Shown piece after piece: positions 1 through 4,591 of a stretch of DNA of 6,897 nt. This DNA is from Nitrososphaeraceae archaeon. Its GTDB lineage: Archaea > Thermoproteota > Nitrososphaeria > Nitrososphaerales > Nitrososphaeraceae. The position numbers were made by a program, and so were the translations under genes. Every line of letters starts with the position of its first letter. Position 1 is the stretch's first letter. The notes under the pieces are model-generated. The model was not told where the DNA came from. It did no database searches and was given only the letters and a program-made list of their open reading frames with translations. Location of the stretch: assembly GCA_030038695.1 (NCBI GenBank), contig JASHSN010000058.1, positions 1 through 6,897 of the forward strand, read 5' to 3'.

Positions 1-189
1 CACAGGCTAAATTGTAAACGAATACCACGATACAGAGCTAGACATTGGATTGTTGAAAGAACCCACTCCTGGATGAATAGGTTTAGAAGATTATTGATAC
101 GATGGGAGAAAAAACTAGAAAACTACGTAGCTATGTTACATTTTGCTTGTACATGTATTACTTACAGAGCAGCAGGACTTTTCGCATAG
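1..189 (+). CDS. IS5-type transposase, C-terminal part (5' end outside window)
   Basis: This is the last 62 codons of a DDE transposase, open from the first base to a TAG stop. The segment reads HWIVERTHSWMNRFRRL followed by RWEKKLENY and a hydrophobic tail LHFACTCITYRAAGLFA. The VERTHSWMNRFRRL block is the hallmark C-terminal signature of IS5-family transposases, and the E of VER (about residue 19 of the fragment) is expected to be the third catalytic acid. The first two acidic residues lie outside the window. The protein would cut and rejoin the element's own ends. Its stop codon falls within a few bases of where the interrupted host gene resumes, so the right inverted repeat must overlap or directly follow the stop. 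The family is confident; the subgroup is not determined. Confidence 0.9.
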   Translation, partial: HRLNCKRIPRYRARHWIVERTHSWMNRFRRLLIRWEKKLENYVAMLHFACTCITYRAAGLFA

Positions 190-196
190 GCTCTAA
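1..196 (+). mobile_element. Right end of an IS5-type insertion sequence
   Basis: The element enters from the left edge and ends just after the transposase stop. The junction is placed by the reading frame of the minus-strand secreted-protein gene, which makes sense down to about codon 69 (base 195) and then becomes antisense transposase sequence. Bases 193-196 read CTAA, which fits the YTAR target duplicated by the IS5 subgroup. This exact boundary is inference, because the left end and the other copy of the target duplication are not visible. Confidence 0.7.
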
Positions 197-401
197 GGTA
201 AAGACTCAGTTGCCTGCTTCCTACGGACGCCGGTGGTAGATTTTCGACACTTAACCCATCTGCATACGCTTTTTGTATAAAGAAGGAATATTCTAAAGGA
301 GAGATGAGCATGAGCAAGACTAGAAATGAGGAGCTAGATATCAATAATGTTCGATATTTTTTATCTATTTTTGCTCTTCCAAGAAAAGGATGAGGCACCA
401 A
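192..401 (-). pseudogene. Exported thaumarchaeal protein, N-terminal fragment cut by the IS
   Basis: About 70 codons survive of a secreted or cell-surface protein. A basic N-terminus (residues 9-17 include R, K, K, K, R) precedes a hydrophobic stretch at about 19-36, then an AYA|DG signal-peptidase-like site at residues 45-49. The mature start contains ENLPPASVGSRQLSLYLR, a segment I recognise from thaumarchaeal exported proteins that normally continue for a hundred residues or more. Here the frame continues only as antisense transposase and stops at 162. There is no ATG at the 5' end: the candidates are TTG at 401 or GTG at 398, and GTG is the likelier. Function of the family is unknown to me. 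The remaining fragment would be an exported stub, so the gene is probably dead. Confidence 0.75.
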
Positions 402-419
402 TCTAATCTCATATTAGAT
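401..419. repeat. 7-bp inverted repeat between promoter and start of the exported-protein gene
   Basis: ATCTAAT at 401-407 and ATTAGAT at 413-419 are perfect inverted copies separated by 5 bases. They lie between the TATA-like element and the start codon, where a repressor site would act. AT-rich DNA makes such palindromes fairly common by chance. Confidence 0.35.
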
Positions 420-423
420 AAAC

Positions 424-437
424 ATAATATAATAATA
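424..437 (-). promoter_or_regulatory. TATA-rich promoter of the interrupted exported-protein gene
   Basis: Read on the minus strand this is ATTATTATATTATG, a good archaeal TATA element centred about 30 bases before the TTG/GTG start at 401/398. The spacing fits a transcript with almost no leader. Confidence 0.4.
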
Positions 438-447
438 TTGTATCCTA

Positions 448-708
448 TTATGTATGATAACATTTAGGATTATCTAATAATTTACTACTGCTGCCTAAAT
501 TGCCCTTATATCTATTCTCGTCTTTCTGGCTATACCGATGAAGTGAAAAGCTTGCTAATATCGTTCTAGAAGATTTTTTGTCTAATGAATATTCGCATGG
601 CCAGTTTGTATGATTGTTTATCAAAACAATTGCTCGCAGGATGTTCTCTGAACCTGACTCGACTTTTATTTTATTAAGCTACGGATGAACAACTATCAGA
701 TGTGCCAT
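448..708 (-). pseudogene. Possible decayed reading frame, unrecognised
   Basis: On the minus strand one frame runs from an ATG at 708 to a TAA at 448-450, broken only by a TAG at 679-681. The downstream part, 76 codons with no stop, has no ATG. It includes stretches such as SGSENILRAIVLINNHTNW and SLDKKSSRTILASFSLHRY that look more protein-like than random AT-rich DNA. It lies upstream of the exported-protein gene on the same strand. I do not recognise a family. Chance openness of one frame remains quite possible. Confidence 0.25.
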
Positions 709-992
709 AGCATCAATTAAAATAGCGTCTGAACTCTTTTTCGTGGTTAAGTTTAGTTAGCTACATGTGCTAGCATCAAATCCAATTCACTACTTTTTAT
801 GTCTCTACACCTGTTTCTCAAAGTTACATCTGTTATTCCTGCTGCGCACGTAATATCGGTTTGGGTTCTTTATCGGTATAGGAGAGCGGAGATGTAAAGA
901 TTAGAATCGATGCCCATGCATAAATCAACGGAACAGTTAACATAAGGTGAAATTGTTCCTGTTTGATTATAAGAGGCTAAGTATGAATACGA
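709..992. other. Gap with no supported gene
   Basis: I see no credible coding frame, tRNA or strong repeat here. The heptamer TATCGGT occurs twice (about 853 and 872). A TATA-like TTATAAG at 967-973 could start a transcript at about 995-1000 that would form the leader of the gene at 1206. Confidence 0.4.
967..973 (+). promoter_or_regulatory. Candidate TATA box for the 1206 gene leader
   Basis: TTATAAG resembles an archaeal box A. Initiation about 25 bases downstream would give a leader of roughly 200 bases before the ATG at 1206, which is unusual for this group, and the leader would contain the strong inverted repeat at 1061-1086. The evidence is the sequence match only. Confidence 0.3.
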
Positions 993-1002
993 GGCTCGCG
1001 TA

Positions 1003-1209
1003 TTGCTATTTTCAGATGTTTTTCATCCTGTTCCCAGTATAAAATCACAATTATCAGTACCATGTTTGCAAATACCTGCAAACATGTCAACGATCTTTGA
1101 TATTTTGCAGGTGTTTAATCAAAAAAATTTATCGTGGATTGTATCTATGCGACTTGAAGTCGAAACCAATAATAAGTACGCTATGGCAGTAACTCAAGGA
1201 TCGAAATGA
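1003..1209 (+). CDS. Doubtful small ORF overlapping the next gene by ATGA
   Basis: The frame is open from just after a TAA at 970-972 to a TGA at 1207-1209. The first possible start is TTG at 1003; the first ATG is at 1084 and would give 41 residues beginning MSTIFDILQVF. The stop overlaps the ATG of the following gene in an ATGA arrangement, typical of translational coupling, which is the main argument for it. Against it are the lack of any family I recognise and the 26-bp inverted repeat sitting across the ATG at 1084, which looks more like a leader structure. If real, the short form from 1084 is the better model. Confidence 0.3.
   Translation: MLFSDVFHPVPSIKSQLSVPCLQIPANMSTIFDILQVFNQKNLSWIVSMRLEVETNNKYAMAVTQGSK
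1061..1086. repeat. Perfect 10-bp inverted repeat, 6-base loop
   Basis: CATGTTTGCA (1061-1070) and TGCAAACATG (1077-1086) are exact inverted copies around the loop AATACC. This is the strongest hairpin or palindromic site in the window. A competing stem is possible: ACCTGCA at 1074-1080 with TGCAGGT at 1106-1112, seven perfect pairs that would use part of the same bases. It could be an RNA hairpin in a leader or a dimeric protein-binding site. Confidence 0.7.
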
Positions 1210-1457
1210 ATATCTCAGAGACAGAAGTACCTATTAGAATACTTGCAAAGACTTGTGGCTGTGATAAGAAAAACGAAAAGAGAGTGACCTATCAATTAAT
1301 AGATTCCTATCATTCGCTTTGTCTAGACAAGAAAGACCTCCTCTATGCAGAGTTGGAGGCTTGTGAAAGACTCCTAAAATATGCTGCGGACACAGATAAG
1401 AAAATCGTAGAATCAGAAATAAGAGAACTGAAAATGGCATTGGACCTCTTGACCTAA
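1206..1457 (+). CDS. Small conserved thaumarchaeal protein, function unknown
   Basis: This is an 83-residue protein from an ATG start, with good coding character. The N-terminal part carries a TCGCDKK motif (two cysteines at residues 17 and 19). The C-terminal half, from about residue 43, is a charged amphipathic helix pair: LLYAELEACERLLKYA, then KKIVESEIRELKMALDLL. I recall small proteins with this ending from soil ammonia-oxidising archaea but know of no assigned function. A helical hairpin or coiled-coil interaction module is a reasonable guess. The start overlaps the stop of a possible upstream ORF (ATGA). The gene ends 34 bases before the convergent DUF6659-like gene, with no obvious T-tract between them. 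Confidence 0.8.
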   Translation: MNISETEVPIRILAKTCGCDKKNEKRVTYQLIDSYHSLCLDKKDLLYAELEACERLLKYAADTDKKIVESEIRELKMALDLLT

Positions 1458-1491
1458 CCTAAAAATCCTTGCTTACACAGATGCCTGGGGA

Positions 1492-1929
1492 CTATTGTAA
1501 AAAGTAATCTTTATTTTCAGCTAGGCATGGCACGATTCTCTTTAGAATAATTGAATCGGCTTCTGCCTCGACATCAAATGTCAACAATAACAAAAATTTA
1601 GTCTTTTCACCATTCTTGATCGGGACCGTGGCCCTTACCAATTTTTCATATCTACTGAGTGAGAATTGCAGTTGCCCTATCTTTGAATTGAATTTGTTGC
1701 GTGTGGCTGCACGTATAGCCGCCTGGGCCGCTGCCCTTGAAGATTCCTCATTTGTCAACAACTGTACTAATCCTGGTCTGCATGCAGTTGCCATCAAATG
1801 ACCAAGATGATCGGCTATTGCCGCAGATCTTATAAAATAATGTCTGTTGAGTACCTCTGTACAAAAGCTTTGAAAATATTCATCGGTTGTAACGGTTTTG
1901 CTGTTGTTGCTTACGCCACTAGTCAACAA
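1492..1929 (-). CDS. DUF6659-like thaumarchaeal protein
   Basis: This is a soluble alpha/beta protein of up to 145 residues. The order is an N-terminal helix DEYFQSFCTEVLNRHYFIR, then AAIADHLGHLMATACRPGLVQLLTNEES, a helix SRAAAQAAIRAATRNKF, the signature IGQLQFSLSRYEKLVRATVPI, and a closing strand-helix LLLLTFDVEAEADSIILKRIVP. This pattern matches a thaumarchaeal family that I remember as DUF6659; its layout is reminiscent of roadblock/profilin-like folds, which is inference. There is no signal peptide or membrane segment. No ATG lies upstream of the conserved part, so the start is one of two adjacent TTG codons at 1929 or 1926. An in-frame TAG at 1945-1947 bounds it. It converges on the 1206 gene. 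The family assignment is from memory. Confidence 0.8.
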   Translation of the reverse strand: MLTSGVSNNSKTVTTDEYFQSFCTEVLNRHYFIRSAAIADHLGHLMATACRPGLVQLLTNEESSRAAAQAAIRAATRNKFNSKIGQLQFSLSRYEKLVRATVPIKNGEKTKFLLLLTFDVEAEADSIILKRIVPCLAENKDYFLQ

Positions 1930-2336
1930 TATCGGTACTACTTCCTAAGATTAAATCTTTTCCTATATGTCAGCTGTGATGTCGATTACCATACATTCCA
2001 TTTATTTCTACGTTAGATTCAGCCTAGGCTCATTCGACTAGTTTGATTTTGTCGATAAGATTTATCTGTAGTCTAAGATATGGACTTGCAGCAGTAGCTT
2101 CTCTCTATCAATACTACAAGCTCTGGTGAAATGTCTATGTCTCTGCTCAATGGATGGACGAATAATGCTACTTGACTTTTCCTTAACATTTTCTTGCGGA
2201 ATGGTCCTGCCAACTATTGATAGTACTAAATGCAACGGAAGGGTTGCAAACAAAGCCGCTTGTTAGGGATGAATGGGAGCCACTTGCTCTATCTGCATAT
2301 CAAACACTTATAATATTCGATAATGCTATGATGGCT
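1930..2336. other. Gap with only weak open frames
   Basis: About 400 bases lie between the DUF6659-like gene and the RHH gene. A minus-strand frame at 2062-2253 (63 codons from TTG) and a plus-strand frame starting with TTG at 2217 are open, but neither shows a recognisable motif. The plus frame runs antisense through the RHH gene. On the minus strand an ATG at 2340 overlaps the RHH stop but ends after four codons. I see no RNA gene or clear repeat, and the DUF6659-like gene has no convincing TATA box here. Confidence 0.4.
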
Positions 2337-2498
2337 TCATTTCTTTTTAATTTCTTTAAGATATGTCTTCATCGATTCTACGATAAGCGCGGTCACTGTC
2401 GTTTTCATGTCTATAGCCAAATGTTTGAAATCATCGAGCAGTTCGGTGGGGATGACGATCGTAGTTTTGGTTTCATCTACCGTTTCACTTGTTCCCAT
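2337..2498 (-). CDS. Ribbon-helix-helix (CopG/Arc-type) DNA-binding protein
   Basis: This is a compact 53-residue protein from an ATG at 2498. Residues 11-17, KTTIVIP, form the beta-strand that pairs in the dimer and reads DNA bases. Residues 18-30, TELLDDFKHLAID, are the first helix. Residues 33-50, TTVTALIVESMKTYLKEI, are the second helix, followed by a lysine tail. This is the standard CopG/RHH layout and length, so the protein most likely acts as a dimeric transcription factor, often self-regulating, or as an antitoxin. No toxin-like ORF adjoins it, so a regulator is the better reading. A TATA box sits about 26 bases before the ATG, predicting a leaderless mRNA. It is divergent from the winged-helix gene at 2677, with palindromes in between. 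Confidence 0.8.
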   Translation of the reverse strand: MGTSETVDETKTTIVIPTELLDDFKHLAIDMKTTVTALIVESMKTYLKEIKKK

Positions 2499-2520
2499 GT
2501 GCAATATTGATATGTACGGA

Positions 2521-2528
2521 TATATTTA
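2521..2528 (-). promoter_or_regulatory. TATA box of the RHH gene
   Basis: The minus strand reads TAAATATA, centred about 26 bases upstream of the ATG at 2498. This is the archaeal spacing for initiation at or next to the start codon, and it supports both the gene and its start. Confidence 0.6.
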
Positions 2529-2551
2529 TTTATTGATTTATGGTTTATCTG

Positions 2552-2561
2552 AGATATATCT
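2552..2561. promoter_or_regulatory. Palindrome AGATATATCT between divergent regulators
   Basis: This is a perfect 10-bp palindrome about 25 bp upstream of the RHH TATA box. It is a candidate operator for the RHH or winged-helix protein, although AT-rich palindromes of this size also arise by chance. Confidence 0.3.
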
Positions 2562-2605
2562 GGATGGACAGATATTCTTTAATATTAATAATTAGACATT
2601 ATTCC

Positions 2606-2615
2606 TGTCATGACA
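2606..2615. promoter_or_regulatory. Palindrome TGTCATGACA upstream of the winged-helix gene
   Basis: This perfect 10-bp palindrome has a balanced base composition, so it stands out from the AT-rich surroundings. It lies about 30 bp upstream of the TATA box of the gene at 2677, a place where archaeal activators bind. RHH dimers often recognise short palindromes of this kind. Confidence 0.4.
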
Positions 2616-2645
2616 TTTACATATTCGACCGTATATGAGTATAGA

Positions 2646-2653
2646 TTTATATA
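2646..2653 (+). promoter_or_regulatory. TATA box of the winged-helix gene
   Basis: TTTATATA is a near-ideal archaeal box A, centred about 27 bases upstream of the ATG at 2677. The predicted transcript is leaderless. Confidence 0.65.
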
Positions 2654-2676
2654 TTCTATGCATATGGTTATAGGAT

Positions 2677-2952
2677 ATGAAGTACAGAGATAGAAACGAA
2701 ATCATTGCGCGAATATTAGAAAGTGCTAACGGGAATCGAGTACGGTTAACAAAAATAATGTATGATGTGTATCTTTCTCATGGACTAACTAAGGAGTATG
2801 TAGGACTTCTGATAGAAAAAGGTTTGATGGAATATCTGGATGGTGATAGAACATTTAAGACCACAGATCAAGGCATGAATTTCCTGAGTATTCATAATAG
2901 GGTGCAAGAATTATCCCCCCTTACTATCAAATTGCAGGGTAATAGTAGGTAG
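2677..2952 (+). CDS. Winged helix-turn-helix regulator (ArnR-like small archaeal type)
   Basis: This is a 91-residue protein. It opens with YRDRNEIIARILESANG (helix 1), then RLTKIMYDVYLSHGLTKEYVGLLIEKGL (the helix-turn-helix, residues about 23-50), the wing MEYLDGDRTFKTTDQGMNFL (51-70), and a short helix IHNRVQELSPL. This order is the familiar single-domain winged-helix regulator that is strongly expanded in soil ammonia-oxidising archaea. It probably binds DNA as a dimer; the effector and targets are unknown. No ligand-binding or membrane domain follows, so it is a stand-alone DNA binder. The ATG fits the TATA spacing. It is divergent from the RHH gene at 2337-2498, and the two could regulate each other or share operators. 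Confidence 0.9.
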   Translation: MKYRDRNEIIARILESANGNRVRLTKIMYDVYLSHGLTKEYVGLLIEKGLMEYLDGDRTFKTTDQGMNFLSIHNRVQELSPLTIKLQGNSR

Positions 2953-2962
2953 GTTTCAGAAA

Positions 2963-3055
2963 ATGACATTACTACCAAGATACAAAGAGAAGAGATCCAA
3001 AAAGGCGCTGCTAATGGATCTGGCGGTAGTTACAATCATAAGCACGCTATCATAA
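2963..3055 (+). CDS. Possible 30-residue basic/hydrophobic microprotein
   Basis: Ten bases after the winged-helix stop an ATG opens a 30-codon frame. It begins MTLLPRYKEKRSKKALL, strongly basic, and continues into a hydrophobic run, LAVVTIISTL. It could be a co-transcribed single-pass membrane microprotein or the remnant start of a second regulator gene. I do not recognise it. Small size and chance openness keep confidence low. Confidence 0.25.
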   Translation: MTLLPRYKEKRSKKALLMDLAVVTIISTLS

Positions 3056-3170
3056 CCGCGACGTGTTTGGTATTTTAGTTAAGTACCCAACTTTCCAACA
3101 CCGGACTCAACAATCAATCTTTGCTAAATATATGCGCTTCAAATTTCGTCTGCACTACCGCAGAAGCCTA

Positions 3171-3464
3171 TCACAAGACTTCGATCGATTGTTCATTAAA
3201 CCCTTTTTTGATTAGTAACTGTTTGACAGCCTCTCTATGATCTCCTTGTAGAATGATCTGTCCTGCTTTGTATGTACCCCCAGTTCCTAATTTTGTCTTT
3301 AGCTCACTGCTTATACTCTCGGGCTTTTCCTCTATGCCTGTTATCACTGTAGAAATTTTTTTATATTTGCCTCTGATTTCCTTTGATATAATTATTCTGG
3401 CTGATTCCTTATCCAACTCGTTTATAATGTCATTAAAGGAGTTTTCGTTGTATTGATTTGACAC
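3171..3464 (-). CDS. Translation initiation factor aIF1 (SUI1/eIF1 family), divergent
   Basis: This is a 97-residue SUI1-domain protein. aIF1 binds the small ribosomal subunit near the P site and helps reject wrong start codons. The SUI1 core runs from about residue 21: ARIIISKEIRGKYKKISTVITGIEE, then LKTKLGTGGTYKAGQIILQGDHR and the closing helix-strand EAVKQLLIKKGFNEQSIEVL. GTGGTYKAG (60-68) and QGDHR (73-77) are the family's most conserved parts. Two features are odd. The usual archaeal ACGGT is GTGGT here. The N-terminus (SNQYNENSFNDIINELDKE) lacks the CxxC zinc-knuckle-like extension I associate with the main thaumarchaeal copy, which suggests a paralogue. The start is GTG at 3464. A TATA-like element lies about 40 bases upstream. 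Confidence 0.9.
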   Translation of the reverse strand: MSNQYNENSFNDIINELDKESARIIISKEIRGKYKKISTVITGIEEKPESISSELKTKLGTGGTYKAGQIILQGDHREAVKQLLIKKGFNEQSIEVL

Positions 3465-3501
3465 TATTACTAATGACGCAATTCGCGCCGAAAAGACTTA
3501 C

Positions 3502-3508
3502 GGATATA
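3502..3508 (-). promoter_or_regulatory. Candidate TATA box of the aIF1 gene
   Basis: The minus strand reads CATATAT within ATCATATATCC, about 40 bases before the GTG at 3464. This predicts a short leader of roughly 15 bases. A second AT-rich element (GATATAAG) lies about 20 bases further upstream. Confidence 0.4.
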
Positions 3509-3650
3509 TGATCAATTCTTATATCTGTTCCTGCAAGTTTAATTAATTGTCCAGTGATTTAATGACTAGTAATTAGCAGGCATGTCTATTAACCTTGAAG
3601 TTTATGCGTATTTACAAAGATAATTAAATGACGTAGTGCTAGATGAAATA

Positions 3651-3943
3651 ATGGATACTACTAATGAAGTAGATATTCATGATTTGCCAATCGATCTACA
3701 GTGCATAAAAGACCTAGCAACCACAGTTACAATTAATCAGTTGGATATAACAGACGGATTAAAGCAGTTGCTAGTGAGTAAGAGTTTTGCTCTAAAGTTG
3801 CTGATAGATACACTAGTAGTATGAGGATTGGCTAAAATTTTTAGCAGAGATAATTATGTCGCATTATTCATGATGCAGTAAAAGTCGTAAAGGATCAGTG
3901 TCTGGGCATAGGGGAGATAAGTGATTTTGTTGGGAGCTGTTGA
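3651..3943 (+). pseudogene. Small helical protein gene, probably broken by a stop and a frameshift
   Basis: The intact part reads from ATG 3651 (or GTG 3636) to a TGA at 3822-3824. It includes DIHDLPIDLQCIKDLA, then TVTINQLDITDGLKQLLVSK and SFALKLLIDT. Past the TGA the same frame stays open to a TAA at 3879-3881 (GLAKIFSRDNYVALFMMQ). From about 3863 another frame takes over with IIHDAVKVVKDQCLGIGEIS, to a TGA at 3941-3943. Joined, NYVA + RIIHDAVKVVK reads as one amphipathic helical tail, so I infer a longer ancestral protein with one nonsense and one frameshift change. I recall thaumarchaeal small proteins with a similar LLLDT...YV pattern but know of no function. The 57-residue short form may still be made. 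Confidence 0.45.
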
Positions 3944-4015
3944 TGATTATAATAAACCTGAATCCACATACCTCTCAGATCTTTATTAGGAAACTGTACC
4001 TAAAATCTAAACATC

Positions 4016-4093
4016 ATGCTGAGGATGATCCTATCGTTTGATTCGTTACTTCCCTTGAAAGAACATTTAGGGAAGTACGAGGAGGAAAAATGA
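4016..4093 (+). CDS. Possible 25-codon ORF coupled to the next one
   Basis: The ATG at 4016 opens a 25-codon frame, MLRMILSFDSLLPLKEHLGK and then a glutamate-rich end encoded by GAG GAG GAA AAA. The same bases provide the Shine-Dalgarno sequence of the following ORF, and the stop TGA overlaps that ORF's ATG. This looks like a leader peptide or translational coupler, but the family is unknown and the ORF is short. Confidence 0.3.
   Translation: MLRMILSFDSLLPLKEHLGKYEEEK
4079..4085 (+). promoter_or_regulatory. Strong Shine-Dalgarno sequence GAGGAGG
   Basis: It complements the CCUCC end of 16S rRNA and stands 4 bases before the ATG at 4090 and 7 bases before a second in-frame ATG at 4093. The spacing favours 4093. 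It is unusual here because the other genes look leaderless. Confidence 0.5.
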
Positions 4094-4320
4094 TGATACC
4101 TCTGCTGCAACCAGGTAAATTCTCCGTAGACTCCTCTCTTCTTCCCGCAGACTCCTTTGAATTAAATGACAAGCATAAACAACCACTAAACAGTATTATT
4201 CGAGATATCCGCGATCGCGTTAGTCGTATTAGTCGTGAGTCGTATTCGAAAATGTCGACGCATGATGCATACACGTGGACGCACGGACATATGCGATTAG
4301 AACTCCTAATAAATTTTTAA
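4090..4320 (+). CDS. Hypothetical basic protein with Shine-Dalgarno-led start
   Basis: This frame has 76 codons (75 if started at ATG 4093). It is supported by the GAGGAGG ribosome-binding site and by overlap with the upstream mini-ORF. Residues 8-33 are polar; a charged helix NSIIRDIRDRVSRISRESYSK follows at about residues 34-54, and then a His/Trp-rich stretch, THDAYTWTHGHM. There is no signal peptide or membrane segment. The hexamer AGTCGT occurs three times within 22 bases (4222, 4231, 4238), giving the repeated Ser-Arg-Ile/Glu residues, and a CGCGATCGCG palindrome lies at 4210-4219. The stop lies inside the first 32-nt direct repeat. I do not recognise a family. An antisense frame is also open here but lacks any start signal. 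Confidence 0.4.
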   Translation: MMIPLLQPGKFSVDSSLLPADSFELNDKHKQPLNSIIRDIRDRVSRISRESYSKMSTHDAYTWTHGHMRLELLINF

Positions 4321-4348
4321 AAAACTGCTTGTGGTACAGTTATCTAAG
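4317..4348 (+). repeat. 32-nt direct repeat, copy 1
   Basis: It begins TTAAAAAACTGCTTGTGG and ends GTTATCTAAG. It matches copy 2 at 31 of 32 bases, the difference being C versus G at 4344. It contains AACTG (4323-4327) and CAGTT (4337-4341) as inverted arms around a 9-base centre, and overlaps the stop of the 4090 ORF. Confidence 0.85.
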
Positions 4349-4380
4349 TGTATTCACACGCAAGGACAATTATATTTAAA

Positions 4381-4412
4381 TTAAAAAACTGCTTGTGGTA
4401 CAGTTATGTAAG
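4381..4412 (+). repeat. 32-nt direct repeat, copy 2
   Basis: This is the second copy, starting exactly 64 bases after the first, so repeat and spacer are each 32 nt. Only two full copies exist. A shortened echo, AACTGCTT...CAGTT, occurs at 4609-4624. The repeat-spacer geometry is CRISPR-sized, but two copies without cas genes cannot support that label. Confidence 0.85.
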
Positions 4413-4518
4413 ACAAGATGGGATGATACTAGTTTGGTCTTTAATTTAAGGATATTATGTAAAGATCTCCACATTTTATACCATAGCCACATATAGACCA
4501 ATGAATATCATAACATAA

Positions 4519-4567
4519 GGCCTCGGCGAGCCAGCAGCACATACCACTATAAAAATGAACCGAGGCC
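4519..4567. ncRNA. GC-rich stem-loop, possible structured RNA
   Basis: GGCCTCGG (4519-4526) and CCGAGGCC (4560-4567) are perfect 8-bp inverted arms around a 33-base loop. In an AT-rich intergenic region, compact GC-rich pairing is a classic sign of a structured RNA or a protein-binding cruciform. A 15-mer, GCACATACCACTATA, lies in the loop (4537-4551) and again just beyond the stem (4569-4583). No known RNA family is recognised, and the strand is undetermined. Confidence 0.35.
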
Positions 4568-4583
4568 GGCACATACCACTATA
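4537..4583 (+). repeat. Two copies of a 15-mer spaced 32 bp
   Basis: GCACATACCACTATA occurs exactly at 4537-4551 and 4569-4583. One copy is inside the loop of the GC-rich stem and one is immediately after it. The 32-bp period equals the repeat and spacer length of the nearby 32-nt repeats, which may be coincidence. Confidence 0.75.
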
Positions 4584-4591
4584 GAAAAGAG

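Noticed and set aside
1234..1440. Minus-strand 68-codon frame
   Set aside because: It is antisense to the small conserved gene at 1206-1457.
1616..2016. Plus-strand frames across the DUF6659-like gene and its upstream region
   Set aside because: They are shadows of the minus-strand gene, with no motif of their own.
2062..2253. Minus-strand 63-codon frame between the RHH and DUF6659-like genes
   Set aside because: It has a TTG start only, no TATA box, no ribosome-binding site and no recognisable pattern; probably chance.
2217..2595. Plus-strand frames covering 2217-2510 and 2407-2595
   Set aside because: They run antisense through the convincing RHH gene and its promoter.
3253..3456. Plus-strand 67-codon frame
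   Set aside because: It is antisense to the well-supported aIF1 gene.
3530..3580. CCTGC...TAATTA / TAATTA...GCAGG inverted arms
   Set aside because: The arms are interrupted and unequally spaced over 50 bp; weak in AT-rich DNA.
4014..4274. Minus-strand open frame of 86 codons opposite the 4090 ORF
   Set aside because: It has no start signal or recognisable motif and an unnatural composition. The plus-strand frame has a Shine-Dalgarno sequence and coupling.
4317..4412. CRISPR array (32-nt repeat, 32-nt spacer)
   Set aside because: There are only two copies, no cas genes and no leader-like region, so the term cannot be supported from the window.
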